DNA from: JBGSIC01 sp041751875
GTDB taxonomy: Bacteria > Bdellovibrionota > FAC87 > UBA2466 > JACKAF01
Direction of reading: 5' to 3'
DNA: 64,000 bases
NCBI GenBank assembly: GCA_041751875.1
Contig: JBGSIC010000026.1
Location: 1-64,000 of the forward strand
The translations under genes and the position numbers were made by a program. Shown piece after piece: positions 36,472 to 45,178 of this stretch (positions within the stretch are counted from its first letter, which is position 1; each line of letters begins with the position of its first letter). The notes beneath the pieces are model-generated. The model saw nothing but the letters and a program-made list of their open reading frames with translations. It ran no database searches and had not been told where the DNA came from.

Positions 36472-36582
36472 AAACGATTCAAAACAGCTTAAGTGGTTTT
36501 GATCGTTACACTCTTCGGTGAGTTTGAGGCTAATATTTATGAACGCAGCGTCGAACTTTCATCCCCTATGTCGCGCTGCTTC

Positions 36583-39531
36583 TTATTCGCAGTAGGCCAT
36601 GTCTTGAATGGTCTTCCCAGCGGGGTTGGCCAGCGTGACGGTAAGACAGTTCTGCATTCCCGGGAGGATCGGGCTACTGAGTTCGGATGTGGCAATGGGG
36701 AATGACACGCTTTGTCCAGATTCGATCAACGTCGTCATACCCGAGCTGATAGCAACCGGTGAAGCGAGAAATCGTTTATCGGTAAGTTTCACATTCCAAG
36801 AGCGGGGCGGGGTAATCGCAAACGCTCCCTGAATCTCCAGTTCTGACGCACCTAAGCAAAGCTCGGTGAGGTCAATCGCACTTTCCATTGCTAGTCCGCC
36901 TGAGGTCCCCACTGAGCCGTCCTCGCAAAATAGCGTGTAGGGATAGTCGGTCATCAGATCGTAGAATTGTTTTGCCGTGGAAACATGGAGGCTCAGAAGT
37001 GAAAACTTCTCAGCATCTTCTTCGGTCCAGCTGATGGGAACGCGTCTGCTGTTTCCCGTGATTTCTACGTCGGAAACTTCCTGTACATGAGTCAGCGCGA
37101 CCGAAGGTTTTACCTTAGTTGCTTTAAAGTTATTTTGCACTTCGAGGTAGAATAGCTCGCCACCCACATCCGTTCCTTTGCGCATTTCCAAGCTATGAGC
37201 TTTCACCGTCAGGGAGATGTTGGCGGGAGTGAGATTGGTCGCTGGTGCTACGACATCAAGCTCATAGACGCCTGCTCGGTAAATATTCTTGGCAACGGAA
37301 AGTGGAGACTGAGGCATTCCGGCTTCGGTATCGGCGATATCTAGAATCGTGCGACCTTCTGGATCAAGGAGCTGCCCCCAAACCTTGGGACCATCCGATT
37401 CAATATCAACCGTGACAGCGGTGGTGCCGGCAGGAAGGTTAACAAAGAAGCGTTGCGTGTCGCCAACGCTCAACAAGCTTTGTTTGGTGAACCGGTATCC
37501 ATTTTGCTCATCCAAAAGTGCAGGTTTGACAACAGTAACGGGAATCTCAAAAGCGATTTCACCGGTTGCTTCTTCAATGACAGTGATTTTTTCGGAGTAT
37601 AAGCCGGGTTCGGTTAGGGCGGAATAGTCGAGAGCAACTTGAAAGTTTCGTGTGACGTTGTTCAGCCAGAAGGTTCCAGGAGTTTGAATCCAGCTCGCAG
37701 AAGCCTTCAGATCATAGGTGCGTAGAAAAAGTGCGGCGTCGGAAGAGGGAAGGTTTCTCGGTAGTTCCGCTTTCACATTCACAGTAAAGAAGTTCGCCGG
37801 CGCTGAAGCAGAGCGCACAAAAATGCCCGTTCCTCGTCCTGTCGGTGAAGTGGGACTATTGATGGACAAAGCATAGTCCACGGCAATTTCCCCTTTTAAG
37901 CGCTTAAGTACTTCTAGGGAGGCCGGGACATTCATCAGTCCGTGACCCTGCTGGATCCAAGCCAAACCGGGGATGACTTTTGCGCCCGCATAAACGGCTC
38001 GAGTCATCAGCGCCCGTTCCGTAGGCAAGTGCGATTGTACCGCTGCGCTCATCAAGAGAGCGAGTCCACCTGAAACTTGAGGGGCTGACATCGAGGTGCC
38101 ACGATAGTTTTCATGGCCGCCTGCCCACACTGGTAAACTCGAGAGTGCACTGCCGGGAGCGGAAATGGTCGGTTTCCACCCACCATTGGTCTGGGGACCA
38201 ACGGACGAAAAATACCAGAGGTTGTCTTGTTGAACGCCCAGATAACCGTAGTTCTTCTGCGCGGTTTCTTTGGAAACGTAGGCAGCCGGAGTGATGGCGA
38301 GCATCGCGCCTGCGGGGGTGCCTATTGTTTGAAGCCCTGGGCCTTCGTTGCCCGCGCTAATCGAGAACAGAACATCATGGTCTTTGGCAATTTTATCCAC
38401 GTAGCGGTCAATGGCGCTTTGTCCAAGATTGGAACCTGCTCGAATGCCATAACTGATATTGATAATCTTCGCTCCGTTCTTAACGGCATAATCGATGGCA
38501 AGCATTTTCGATGCGGTGGTGGTGGAACCACCTGACAAACGGTTGTCTCCAATTTTTACCGCCATCACCTGGGCGCCTGGAGCGACACCTTGTAAACCAT
38601 GCGCTTGGTAGCCAGCAGCGATTCCGGCTACGTGCGTGCCGTGGGATCCATTGTCAAAGCACAAAGTCGCCGATTTACCATCGTCGAAAATATTGATTGC
38701 ACTTGAGAGCGTTTTCTTTGCACCCAAGCGAATGAAGGAGCGAGACTCCGAATAGTTGGAGACTTCAGTTTCGTTGCCAAAGTTTTTGTCACCATCGGTA
38801 TCAACTTTCGCTCGCCATTTCCCATCGCGGAAATAGGTCACAACACCCATGTCAGCAAAAGTATCGTCATTATCCAAGGTGATCGTGCTGCCCTTGAACT
38901 CAGCGAAATGGTATTGATCGCCTTCGACTTTGCCCAGGGAGTACTCTGTTCCATTGGGAGCTTGAAAAATCTCAGTCAGCGCTTCATTCACAGCTTGTAA
39001 AGAGACTTTCCCTTCTCCGGAGAAATCTTGAAAGTCGATGATCTTGTCATCGCCTGTGGATGTCTTTTTTAGCATCGGGTGATCAAGCTCGATACCGGTG
39101 TCGAGCACTGCCACAATGACTTTGCGTCCATCAAATTCGGGATTATTTTTGATGAATGTTCGTGCGCCGATTTCTTCCGCGGGCAGAAGCTTAAGAAGTG
39201 TGTCCAACTCGCCACTAGAGCGCGAGCGCTTTCCCTTCGGGAGCCCCTGCTCACGTTGGTTTGAGGTCGCAATCCCTTCGCATTCTAACGCGCTGAGTTT
39301 TTCGCTAGGAAGGTTCGTCATCAAAACGCCGGATGTATTTTGGTAGAGAACCTTACCTTGATCTTGCTCTACTTTTACTGCGCAAGCTGAAGCCGAATCG
39401 CTCGAGCTACCGAAGAAAATAGATTGGATTTGTTTGACGTCGACTTGTTCAGGCTGCGAAGGTGCGGATGAAGTGCAACCCGTAAGACAGAAAAACACCG
39501 CCAATAATAGAAGTGTGCCCCAAAAATTCAT
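36583..39531 (-). CDS. Large lipoprotein S8 (subtilisin-like) protease
   Basis: 982 residues. The start at 39531 follows GGGGGAG and yields a lipoprotein signal (LAVFFCLTGCTSS). The catalytic triad is visible: Asp in VIVAVLDTGIELDHP (about residue 144), His in GSHGTHVAGIAAGY (about 297) and Ser in GTSMSAPQVSGGLALL. The 150-residue insert between Asp and His (KIIDFQDFSGEGKV onward) resembles tripeptidyl-peptidase II-type S8 enzymes, as do the C-terminal beta-sandwich domains. It is probably displayed on the cell surface or in the periplasm and degrades peptides. Confidence 0.87.
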   Translation of the reverse strand: MNFWGTLLLLAVFFCLTGCTSSAPSQPEQVDVKQIQSIFFGSSSDSASACAVKVEQDQGKVLYQNTSGVLMTNLPSEKLSALECEGIATSNQREQGLPKGKRSRSSGELDTLLKLLPAEEIGARTFIKNNPEFDGRKVIVAVLDTGIELDHPMLKKTSTGDDKIIDFQDFSGEGKVSLQAVNEALTEIFQAPNGTEYSLGKVEGDQYHFAEFKGSTITLDNDDTFADMGVVTYFRDGKWRAKVDTDGDKNFGNETEVSNYSESRSFIRLGAKKTLSSAINIFDDGKSATLCFDNGSHGTHVAGIAAGYQAHGLQGVAPGAQVMAVKIGDNRLSGGSTTTASKMLAIDYAVKNGAKIINISYGIRAGSNLGQSAIDRYVDKIAKDHDVLFSISAGNEGPGLQTIGTPAGAMLAITPAAYVSKETAQKNYGYLGVQQDNLWYFSSVGPQTNGGWKPTISAPGSALSSLPVWAGGHENYRGTSMSAPQVSGGLALLMSAAVQSHLPTERALMTRAVYAGAKVIPGLAWIQQGHGLMNVPASLEVLKRLKGEIAVDYALSINSPTSPTGRGTGIFVRSASAPANFFTVNVKAELPRNLPSSDAALFLRTYDLKASASWIQTPGTFWLNNVTRNFQVALDYSALTEPGLYSEKITVIEEATGEIAFEIPVTVVKPALLDEQNGYRFTKQSLLSVGDTQRFFVNLPAGTTAVTVDIESDGPKVWGQLLDPEGRTILDIADTEAGMPQSPLSVAKNIYRAGVYELDVVAPATNLTPANISLTVKAHSLEMRKGTDVGGELFYLEVQNNFKATKVKPSVALTHVQEVSDVEITGNSRRVPISWTEEDAEKFSLLSLHVSTAKQFYDLMTDYPYTLFCEDGSVGTSGGLAMESAIDLTELCLGASELEIQGAFAITPPRSWNVKLTDKRFLASPVAISSGMTTLIESGQSVSFPIATSELSSPILPGMQNCLTVTLANPAGKTIQDMAYCE

Positions 39532-39759
39532 GACTCCCCCGAAACCCAAAAAACCCTAATCTATCGATGTCATAGCTTAGGTCTGATTGTCAAACCGCAA
39601 CCCGTAAACAACACAGTCCCCACCATCTCAGTTCTGCTAAAGCAAGTTGTGTACCAGAATATTTTTTTCAGTTTGTGCGTGAAAGAATTTGGAAGTGAAA
39701 AAAATCGGAGCCTTTTCGATACCACCTTGTAAGGATTCCCGAATCGTAAATGTTTTATG

Positions 39760-42144
39760 TCACTCCAGCTGCTCTATGGGCGAGAGATAGAGAAACGGTT
39801 GCTTTTCGAAGGACGCGGCCCAGTAGACTTGACGCGCAAGCTCCGACACCGCAGGCGAGGAAAGAAAACCTGGTTCGCTTTGGATCCAACCATCTTCTCC
39901 AAAAACGGAAAAGAGTGGCAGTTTTGTACCTAATATATAGGTGTCAAACTGATCCGGCGCCAAGCCAGCAAGTTTTGCGGCGTGCTCGACGGCCTGTAGG
40001 TATCCGCCTTTGTAATCGATGAGTTTTTGCGCTTCCGCCTCTTCTCCGAGCCACACACGTCCCTGAGCGGCTGACTCAGCTTTAGGCATGTCGAGCCCAC
40101 GCTTATTGGCAACGTAGCGCACGAAGTGATCGTAGTAGTCATCGAGACGCCGAACGAAGATTCGCTTCTCCGCATCGGAAAGGGATTTGTGTTCGGAGTA
40201 GAGGCCCGCGTAAGGCGCGTGACTGAGAATTTCTTTGTGCAAATCGATCTTTTTGTAAAGACCACTCAAGGAAGCTTTCCCCAGAAAAACGCCAATGGAA
40301 CCTGTTAGGGTCGTCGAATTTGCAAAAATGGCATCAGCGGGTGCGGAGATCATGTAGCCACCACTGGCGGCTGCGTCACCCATTGAAACAACAAGGGGCT
40401 TTTTCTTCTTCGCTTTCTCCACGAGGGTCGCGATCTGTTGGCTTGCCAAAATCTCACCCCCTCCACTTGAGACGCGAAGTACAATTGCTTTTGTTAAGGG
40501 GTCACTTGTCGCCTCTTCCAAATAAGCTTCGAGTTTTTCGGGAAAAATTTGGTACTGTCCACTGATCGCAAGGAGCGGACTTTTCTGGGAAATGATGTCG
40601 CCACTAGCAGGAATAATCGCAATACGTGAAGGTAATTGTAAATTATCGCGATAGCGATCGACACGCTTCGAGGTGGCAAAGGTTTTGGCATCCTTATCAA
40701 CATCGAAGGAGCTGACCTCATCGATCAAGCCGGCGGCTTTGGCTTCGTCTGCCCCATAGACTCCTTGCGCGAGTGCTTGCTTCCATTTTTCTGGAGTCAG
40801 ACGGGTATTTTTGACCGAAGCGAGAAAAATTTCCTCCAGCTTTTTAAGTTGGCGCAGGCTTTCTTCGCGCATTAAGGGAGAAGCATCCTTGCGCGTGAAC
40901 ATTTCCGGCATGGACTTGTACTTACCCTTAGCGAAGAGTTCACCCTCGATCCCAACTTTGTCGAGTGTCCCTTTGAGGTAGTAGCGAGAGTATTTAAATC
41001 CAAGAAGTCTCAGCTCAGAAGAGGGTTCCATCACCACGCGGTTAGCGGCGGAGGCAATATAGTATTCCTTGAGCGACGCATTACCTAGATAGACTTCCAC
41101 GGTTTTACCGTGTTCACGGAGTTCGCGGAGCGCACCGAAGACTTCTTCTGCGGCTGCCAGGCCCAATGGGAACTCTTCAATGCGCACAATAATGCGAGAA
41201 AAGTCCGGAGACTTCTGGGCCGTTTTTAGTTTCTTGAGAATCTCATAAAGAGAAGGACGGCTTCGGCTGAACCAGTTTCCTTCCACCGGTTCTTCGCGCA
41301 AGCCACTTTCCAAAGCAACTTCCAAAGTGTCGGTGCCGCTTAATGAAGTGGGGTAAGGGCGGAAAGATGTCTGACCACCGAAAATAAAGTTTTCTCCACT
41401 GGGGTCGGGCTGCACAACTGAAAAGAAGGAGCCAAGACTCAAATTAAACTGAATTCCCAACTGCCACTTTTGAGTGTGGTGATACCCCGCCGCAAGTTTT
41501 AAACCGCGTAAAACTTCCACTCGAACGTTGGCATCGTATCCAAACGTTTTTCCTAAGGGGGTGCCAGTGGTATCGATATCCAACGTCAGCTCCACCGGAT
41601 CAACGGGACGGACTACAATTCCCGCAACGAGATTAAACGGAATTTTCGTGCCTGATACCGTGGGCTGGTTGAGAGTCTGTCCTAGAAGACCAAAACTGAC
41701 GTAACGAGACGCGCGAATCTGCAAACCTAAGTCGAAGGAATTGAAGTTCCGCAACGGAATCGCTTGAGCACGTGTAAATTGGTAGCGAGCGCCCCAGAAC
41801 ACGTAAGGCCCCATCGGAGCGCCAAATCCTAGGGAATAGCGATTAAACTTCGTCGGACCATCATTGATCCACTCTGCGGCGACGCCCAAAAGGCCGTAAC
41901 TAAGCGATAAACTATGATCTCCTTGAGCCCCGATTCCGGTCGTGTAGGCGGTGAACCAGCCTGCGCCGTTCAAGGCCGTCTCGTAACCCAACGCGGCGGG
42001 ATTGGTAAAGACGCTGCGCGATCCGTAGGCATGCGATACGGACGTGGTGGGTTGTGAGGTCGTCTGAAGCGGGTTCGCTCCCCAAAGTAACGTGGGTAAG
42101 AACGCGACGAGCCCCGTGAGCCCAAGGAAAGTGCTGAACTTCAT
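39760..42144 (-). CDS. SppA-type serine peptidase fused to an N-terminal beta-barrel-like domain
   Basis: 794 residues. The start at 42144 gives a signal peptide (MKFSTFLGLTGLVAFLPTLLWG); an upstream in-frame ATG at 42237 is less likely. Residues about 30-260 are a beta-strand-rich, Gly/Tyr-rich region (FTNPAALGYETALNG, YSLGFGAPMGPYVFWGARYQ) like FadL/PorV-type outer-membrane proteins. The rest is a tandem ClpP-fold SppA: the first half carries the Lys base (KGKYKSMPEMF), the second the Ser nucleophile (DAAASGGYMISAP). SppA normally clears signal peptides in the inner membrane; linking it to a barrel is unusual. Confidence 0.78.
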   Translation of the reverse strand: MKFSTFLGLTGLVAFLPTLLWGANPLQTTSQPTTSVSHAYGSRSVFTNPAALGYETALNGAGWFTAYTTGIGAQGDHSLSLSYGLLGVAAEWINDGPTKFNRYSLGFGAPMGPYVFWGARYQFTRAQAIPLRNFNSFDLGLQIRASRYVSFGLLGQTLNQPTVSGTKIPFNLVAGIVVRPVDPVELTLDIDTTGTPLGKTFGYDANVRVEVLRGLKLAAGYHHTQKWQLGIQFNLSLGSFFSVVQPDPSGENFIFGGQTSFRPYPTSLSGTDTLEVALESGLREEPVEGNWFSRSRPSLYEILKKLKTAQKSPDFSRIIVRIEEFPLGLAAAEEVFGALRELREHGKTVEVYLGNASLKEYYIASAANRVVMEPSSELRLLGFKYSRYYLKGTLDKVGIEGELFAKGKYKSMPEMFTRKDASPLMREESLRQLKKLEEIFLASVKNTRLTPEKWKQALAQGVYGADEAKAAGLIDEVSSFDVDKDAKTFATSKRVDRYRDNLQLPSRIAIIPASGDIISQKSPLLAISGQYQIFPEKLEAYLEEATSDPLTKAIVLRVSSGGGEILASQQIATLVEKAKKKKPLVVSMGDAAASGGYMISAPADAIFANSTTLTGSIGVFLGKASLSGLYKKIDLHKEILSHAPYAGLYSEHKSLSDAEKRIFVRRLDDYYDHFVRYVANKRGLDMPKAESAAQGRVWLGEEAEAQKLIDYKGGYLQAVEHAAKLAGLAPDQFDTYILGTKLPLFSVFGEDGWIQSEPGFLSSPAVSELARQVYWAASFEKQPFLYLSPIEQLE

Positions 42145-42296
42145 GGTGCAAAAAATGTAGCCGTGGCCTACCGACAAAGTCACGCATGGAGTACGGTGCT
42201 GGGACTGATCCGCCGCTTTATCCTTATTTCTGGTCATTGCGCCCCTATTTCCCCTTTGGTATTACTGACCCCAGTTGAAAAAACGAGGTGATTTGT

Positions 42297-42713
42297 ATGG
42301 ACGCGCTGGAGAGGCAGCACTTGCGCAAAAAGATGGCTCTGAAAATGGAAGTTTTTCAGGGGAAAAGCCGCGACGTTGCGTGCGTCAGCGCCCACTGGGT
42401 GAGTCCTGCTCAGGTCTGTGATCTTTGCGAACGGGTGCACGCGGAAGAAGTTCTGGTCATCAAGAATCGCAAGGGGCAGAACCTTAAAGTGGACGGAAAA
42501 TGTCTCACGGAGATGGTGCGTTTTCAGGTGACCGACGTCGCCGATCTTCCAAAATGGTTTGAGAAAATTGGTGCTCTAAAAGCAGAGCAACAGCGTCGTG
42601 CTGAAGAGGCGCGGAAGCTCCAAGAAGAAGAGCGCAAGAAACTCGAGCGCAAAGTTATCGTACGTCGCCGCCCGGGTGAGAACTCCGGTACGGATGGTAC
42701 TGAGCCGTCATGA
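42297..42713 (+). CDS. Small protein with HPr-like region, coupled to cinA
   Basis: 138 residues from the ATG at 42297 (GAGGTG upstream); a GTG 9 bp earlier is possible. Residues 25-75 loosely follow the PTS phosphocarrier HPr: VSAHWVSPAQVCDLC, then VLVIKNRKGQNLKVDGKCLTEM. The His is shifted one place against the GIHARPA active site, and the last HPr strands are missing, so phosphotransfer is doubtful. The C-terminus is a highly charged helix (QQRRAEEARKLQEEERKKLE). The stop overlaps the cinA start as ATGA. Confidence 0.45.
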   Translation: MDALERQHLRKKMALKMEVFQGKSRDVACVSAHWVSPAQVCDLCERVHAEEVLVIKNRKGQNLKVDGKCLTEMVRFQVTDVADLPKWFEKIGALKAEQQRRAEEARKLQEEERKKLERKVIVRRRPGENSGTDGTEPS

Positions 42714-43966
42714 GTCTCGTCATCGAGACGATTGCCATAGGTGACGAACTCCTCACCGGCAAAATATCTGATACCAATTCTACTTTTGTAGCGGGAGAAC
42801 TATTTTCTCTCGGTGCAGTGGTAAGTCGTCAAACCGTCATTCCCGATCAAGTTGAAGTGATCAAGCGTCAGCTCGATGAAAGTAGCCGTCGAGCGCAGAT
42901 GGTGATCTGTTTCGGTGGTCTGGGGCCGACCACAGATGACCTGACGGTCGATTGTGTAGCCGAGCTTCTCGGAGGTGGAGTCACTGTCCATCCAGGTCAA
43001 AAAGAAAAACTCATCGCCCTTTACCAAAAGCAGAATCGACCGGTAGACGAAACGGCGCTTCGGCAAGTGCGGTACCCAAAAAAAAGCGAGCCCATTGGCA
43101 ACACGGTCGGCCTCGCCCCGGGTTTTCGTTGTGAACTCGGAAATTGCATTTTCTTTTTTGTCCCGGGAGTCCCTGGTGAAATGCGTGGGATGGTTAGAAC
43201 TGCGGTGAAAGAGACGGCAACCCAGCTACTTGGAAAAAGCGGGGAGCCATTACATTCTCATTTCTGGCGTTGCGTGGGAATTTGGGAAAGCCAACTTCAG
43301 ACTCTGATGAACCCGCTTGAAAGAGAATTACCTCAAGGTGCGTGGTTGGGGTATCGCACGACGTATCCTGAGAACCAACTCTCACTCTACTACCGACAAG
43401 GGAAGGGAGAGTCTCTTGAACCATTTCTGACAATGCAGCAAAAGATTCGAGAGGCCGTGGCGCCTTACGCTTACACCGAGTGCTATGATTCGCTGGAAGC
43501 CACTGTTGTTCAGCTTTTGATCGACAAGAAGCGCTCCATTGCGTTGGCGGAGTCGTGCACGGGTGGGTTGGTAACGCATCGTTTGACACGGATACCGGGT
43601 TGCTCAGATGTAGTTTGGGGAGGAGCCGCCGTTTATCAACTGGGGGCAAAAGAAATTTTACTCGGAGTGCGTTGCGAAACCGAAGACGCGGCTGTTTCGG
43701 CGGTTTGTTCTCGACAACTGGCTGAAGCGGTCAAGAATCGGAGCGGTTGTCCGCTGGCCGCCGCTATTACAGGTTACATGGGGCCCGAACCCGATGGAAC
43801 GGAGACTAATCCGAGCGGAACCATATTTACCGCCGTGGTGGGCGAGGGCAACGCGCTACGTGAGGAACGGTTCGTGTTAACGCGCCCTGACCGCCAAGCT
43901 CGTCAGTGGGGAGCATCCACCTTGCTGCTTGATCAAATTCGACGCGAAATAGAAACGTTGGCTTAG
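42710..43966 (+). CDS. cinA: CinA family: NMN amidohydrolase with MoaB-like domain
   Basis: 418 residues. The N-terminal molybdopterin-binding-like domain has IGDELLTGKISDTNS and FGGLGPTTDDLTVD. The C-terminal PncC domain has ALAESCTGGLVTHRLTRIPGCS and AAITGYMGPEP, the signature of nicotinamide-mononucleotide deamidase. It recycles NMN to NaMN in NAD metabolism; nadE, which makes NAD, lies 3.5 kb downstream. Full length, start shared with the upstream stop. Confidence 0.92.
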   Translation: MSLVIETIAIGDELLTGKISDTNSTFVAGELFSLGAVVSRQTVIPDQVEVIKRQLDESSRRAQMVICFGGLGPTTDDLTVDCVAELLGGGVTVHPGQKEKLIALYQKQNRPVDETALRQVRYPKKSEPIGNTVGLAPGFRCELGNCIFFFVPGVPGEMRGMVRTAVKETATQLLGKSGEPLHSHFWRCVGIWESQLQTLMNPLERELPQGAWLGYRTTYPENQLSLYYRQGKGESLEPFLTMQQKIREAVAPYAYTECYDSLEATVVQLLIDKKRSIALAESCTGGLVTHRLTRIPGCSDVVWGGAAVYQLGAKEILLGVRCETEDAAVSAVCSRQLAEAVKNRSGCPLAAAITGYMGPEPDGTETNPSGTIFTAVVGEGNALREERFVLTRPDRQARQWGASTLLLDQIRREIETLA

Positions 43967-44001
43967 CGGGCCGACGAGTCGAGAGAGCAACGCGTAACGA
44001 A

Positions 44002-44430
44002 CTAGTCGTCGTCGCGCGCCCCGTCGATATCAATTTCATTCGTTAGAAATTCATCTTCGTCGTCTTCACCCGAGGCTGAAGCAATGTCTTCGATCTCTTC
44101 GTCTCCATAATCGAATTCTGCGGCTGCGCCGTTTTCATCAATGCTGGAAACTTCGTCGATTGTTAAACCTGACGCCGGTGGGGGAACCAAAGTGGGAACC
44201 GATTTCAACTTCGGCTTTCCGGCTTTCTTTGTTGTCTTTGCACTTTTTGACGCGCCGGATTTCTTTTTGGTCTTCTTTGAAACCTTCTTCGCGGGCTTCT
44301 TTTTAGCAACTTTCTTCTTAGCCTTTGCTTTTACTTTCTTCTTGGGCGATTTCTTTTTGCCTTTTTTCGAAGTTTTGTTTTTAGCGGGGCGCGTCTTTTT
44401 CTTTTTTTTCTCGGTTTTTTTCTTTGCCAT
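44002..44430 (-). CDS. Histone H1-like basic protein with acidic tail
   Basis: 142 residues from the ATG at 44430 (GAGGAG upstream). The first 75 are almost only Lys, Ala, Ser and Pro (KKKVAKKKPAKKVSKK), like eukaryotic H1 tails and bacterial Hc1/AlgP-type proteins. The last 50 are acidic (DEEIEDIASASGEDDEDEF). It likely compacts DNA or RNA, with the acidic tail tuning affinity. It is divergent from the AT-hook protein at 44633, and a hairpin with a T-run lies in its leader (44455-44475). Confidence 0.65.
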   Translation of the reverse strand: MAKKKTEKKKKKTRPAKNKTSKKGKKKSPKKKVKAKAKKKVAKKKPAKKVSKKTKKKSGASKSAKTTKKAGKPKLKSVPTLVPPPASGLTIDEVSSIDENGAAAEFDYGDEEIEDIASASGEDDEDEFLTNEIDIDGARDDD

Positions 44431-44454
44431 GGTTTTGCTCCTCAATTTCTTTAC

Positions 44455-44475
44455 AAAAAAGCAGAAAAGTTCTGC
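44455..44475 (-). terminator. Terminator-like hairpin in the leader of the H1-like gene
   Basis: Read on the minus strand: GCAGAA CTT TTCTGC followed by TTTTTT, a perfect 6-bp stem and T-run. It ends 24 bases before the ATG at 44430, so transcription of that gene from any upstream promoter must pass it. It may act as an attenuator or block read-through from the plus-strand side. Confidence 0.6.
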
Positions 44476-44632
44476 AGCGAATTAATACTTATCCCATAAT
44501 TCCAGTAGTTTCGTATTGCAAATAATAAAAAAAGAGATTATCCAGTAAGTATATCTAACAAGTTACGCTTTCTTTATTAATCGGCAGTACAGGGAAAAAT
44601 TCGGGTTTAGTAGTTGAGCCAGGGGGGGAGTT

Positions 44633-45118
44633 ATGGCTAGCAAACGCACGCACCGAGTTTCTAAGGTACGTAGTACGGCAAAAAAACTCGTGAAAAAAAA
44701 GGCGCCAGCCAAGCTTAAAGTAGTTGGGGGAAGCGAAGCGGTTCCGGCAAAAAAAGCAGCTGCACCGGCCAAAAAGTCGATTGCATCTGTCGTCAGTAAA
44801 ACGGCGATCGAATCAAAAACAAAAAAAGAGAAGTCCGGAAAAGGTGGAATTTCCGATCGACTCCTAGCGGCAATTGAGCGTCGCAGAAAAGAGGGTACTA
44901 CACCAGGTACACTTTTTGCGAAGCCCGCTCGCCGACGGGGACGTCGACCGAAAAACACGGAATACAATCCGGATGGTAGTCCAGAGGAAGCTCCGGAAGA
45001 AGCCGATACGCATTTGGCTTATGATACGGGGATTCAAGTCAGCTACGCCGTAGACGGAGACGTACCGTCGTTTGAGCGAAGTGACGACTACGACAAAGAA
45101 CTCGACTTTGATCACTAA
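44633..45118 (+). CDS. Basic AT-hook protein
   Basis: 161 residues. Residues 1-70 are Lys/Ala-rich and H1-like (KKLVKKKAPAKLK, AKKAAAPAKKS). A short helical piece (ISDRLLAAIERRRKEG) leads to a classic AT-hook, RRRGRRPK, then an acidic tail (SPEEAPEEADTH, DDYDKELDFDH). The AT-hook predicts binding to the minor groove of A/T-rich DNA, perhaps the A/T-rich divergent region before it (44431-44632). The ribosome site is GGGGGAG. It may be a nucleoid protein or transcription regulator, comparable in layout only to AT-hook proteins of myxobacteria. Confidence 0.65.
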   Translation: MASKRTHRVSKVRSTAKKLVKKKAPAKLKVVGGSEAVPAKKAAAPAKKSIASVVSKTAIESKTKKEKSGKGGISDRLLAAIERRRKEGTTPGTLFAKPARRRGRRPKNTEYNPDGSPEEAPEEADTHLAYDTGIQVSYAVDGDVPSFERSDDYDKELDFDH

Positions 45119-45178
45119 AGTCGGAGTCGCTGGACATTCTCGTGGCTCCTCGGTAAGCAAACCCGAAGGGATCGCTTT

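Noticed and set aside
44002..45118. Simple-sequence repeats in the Lys-rich genes
   Set aside because: Codons vary (AAA/AAG mix with GCx), so the pattern reflects protein composition and not DNA slippage.
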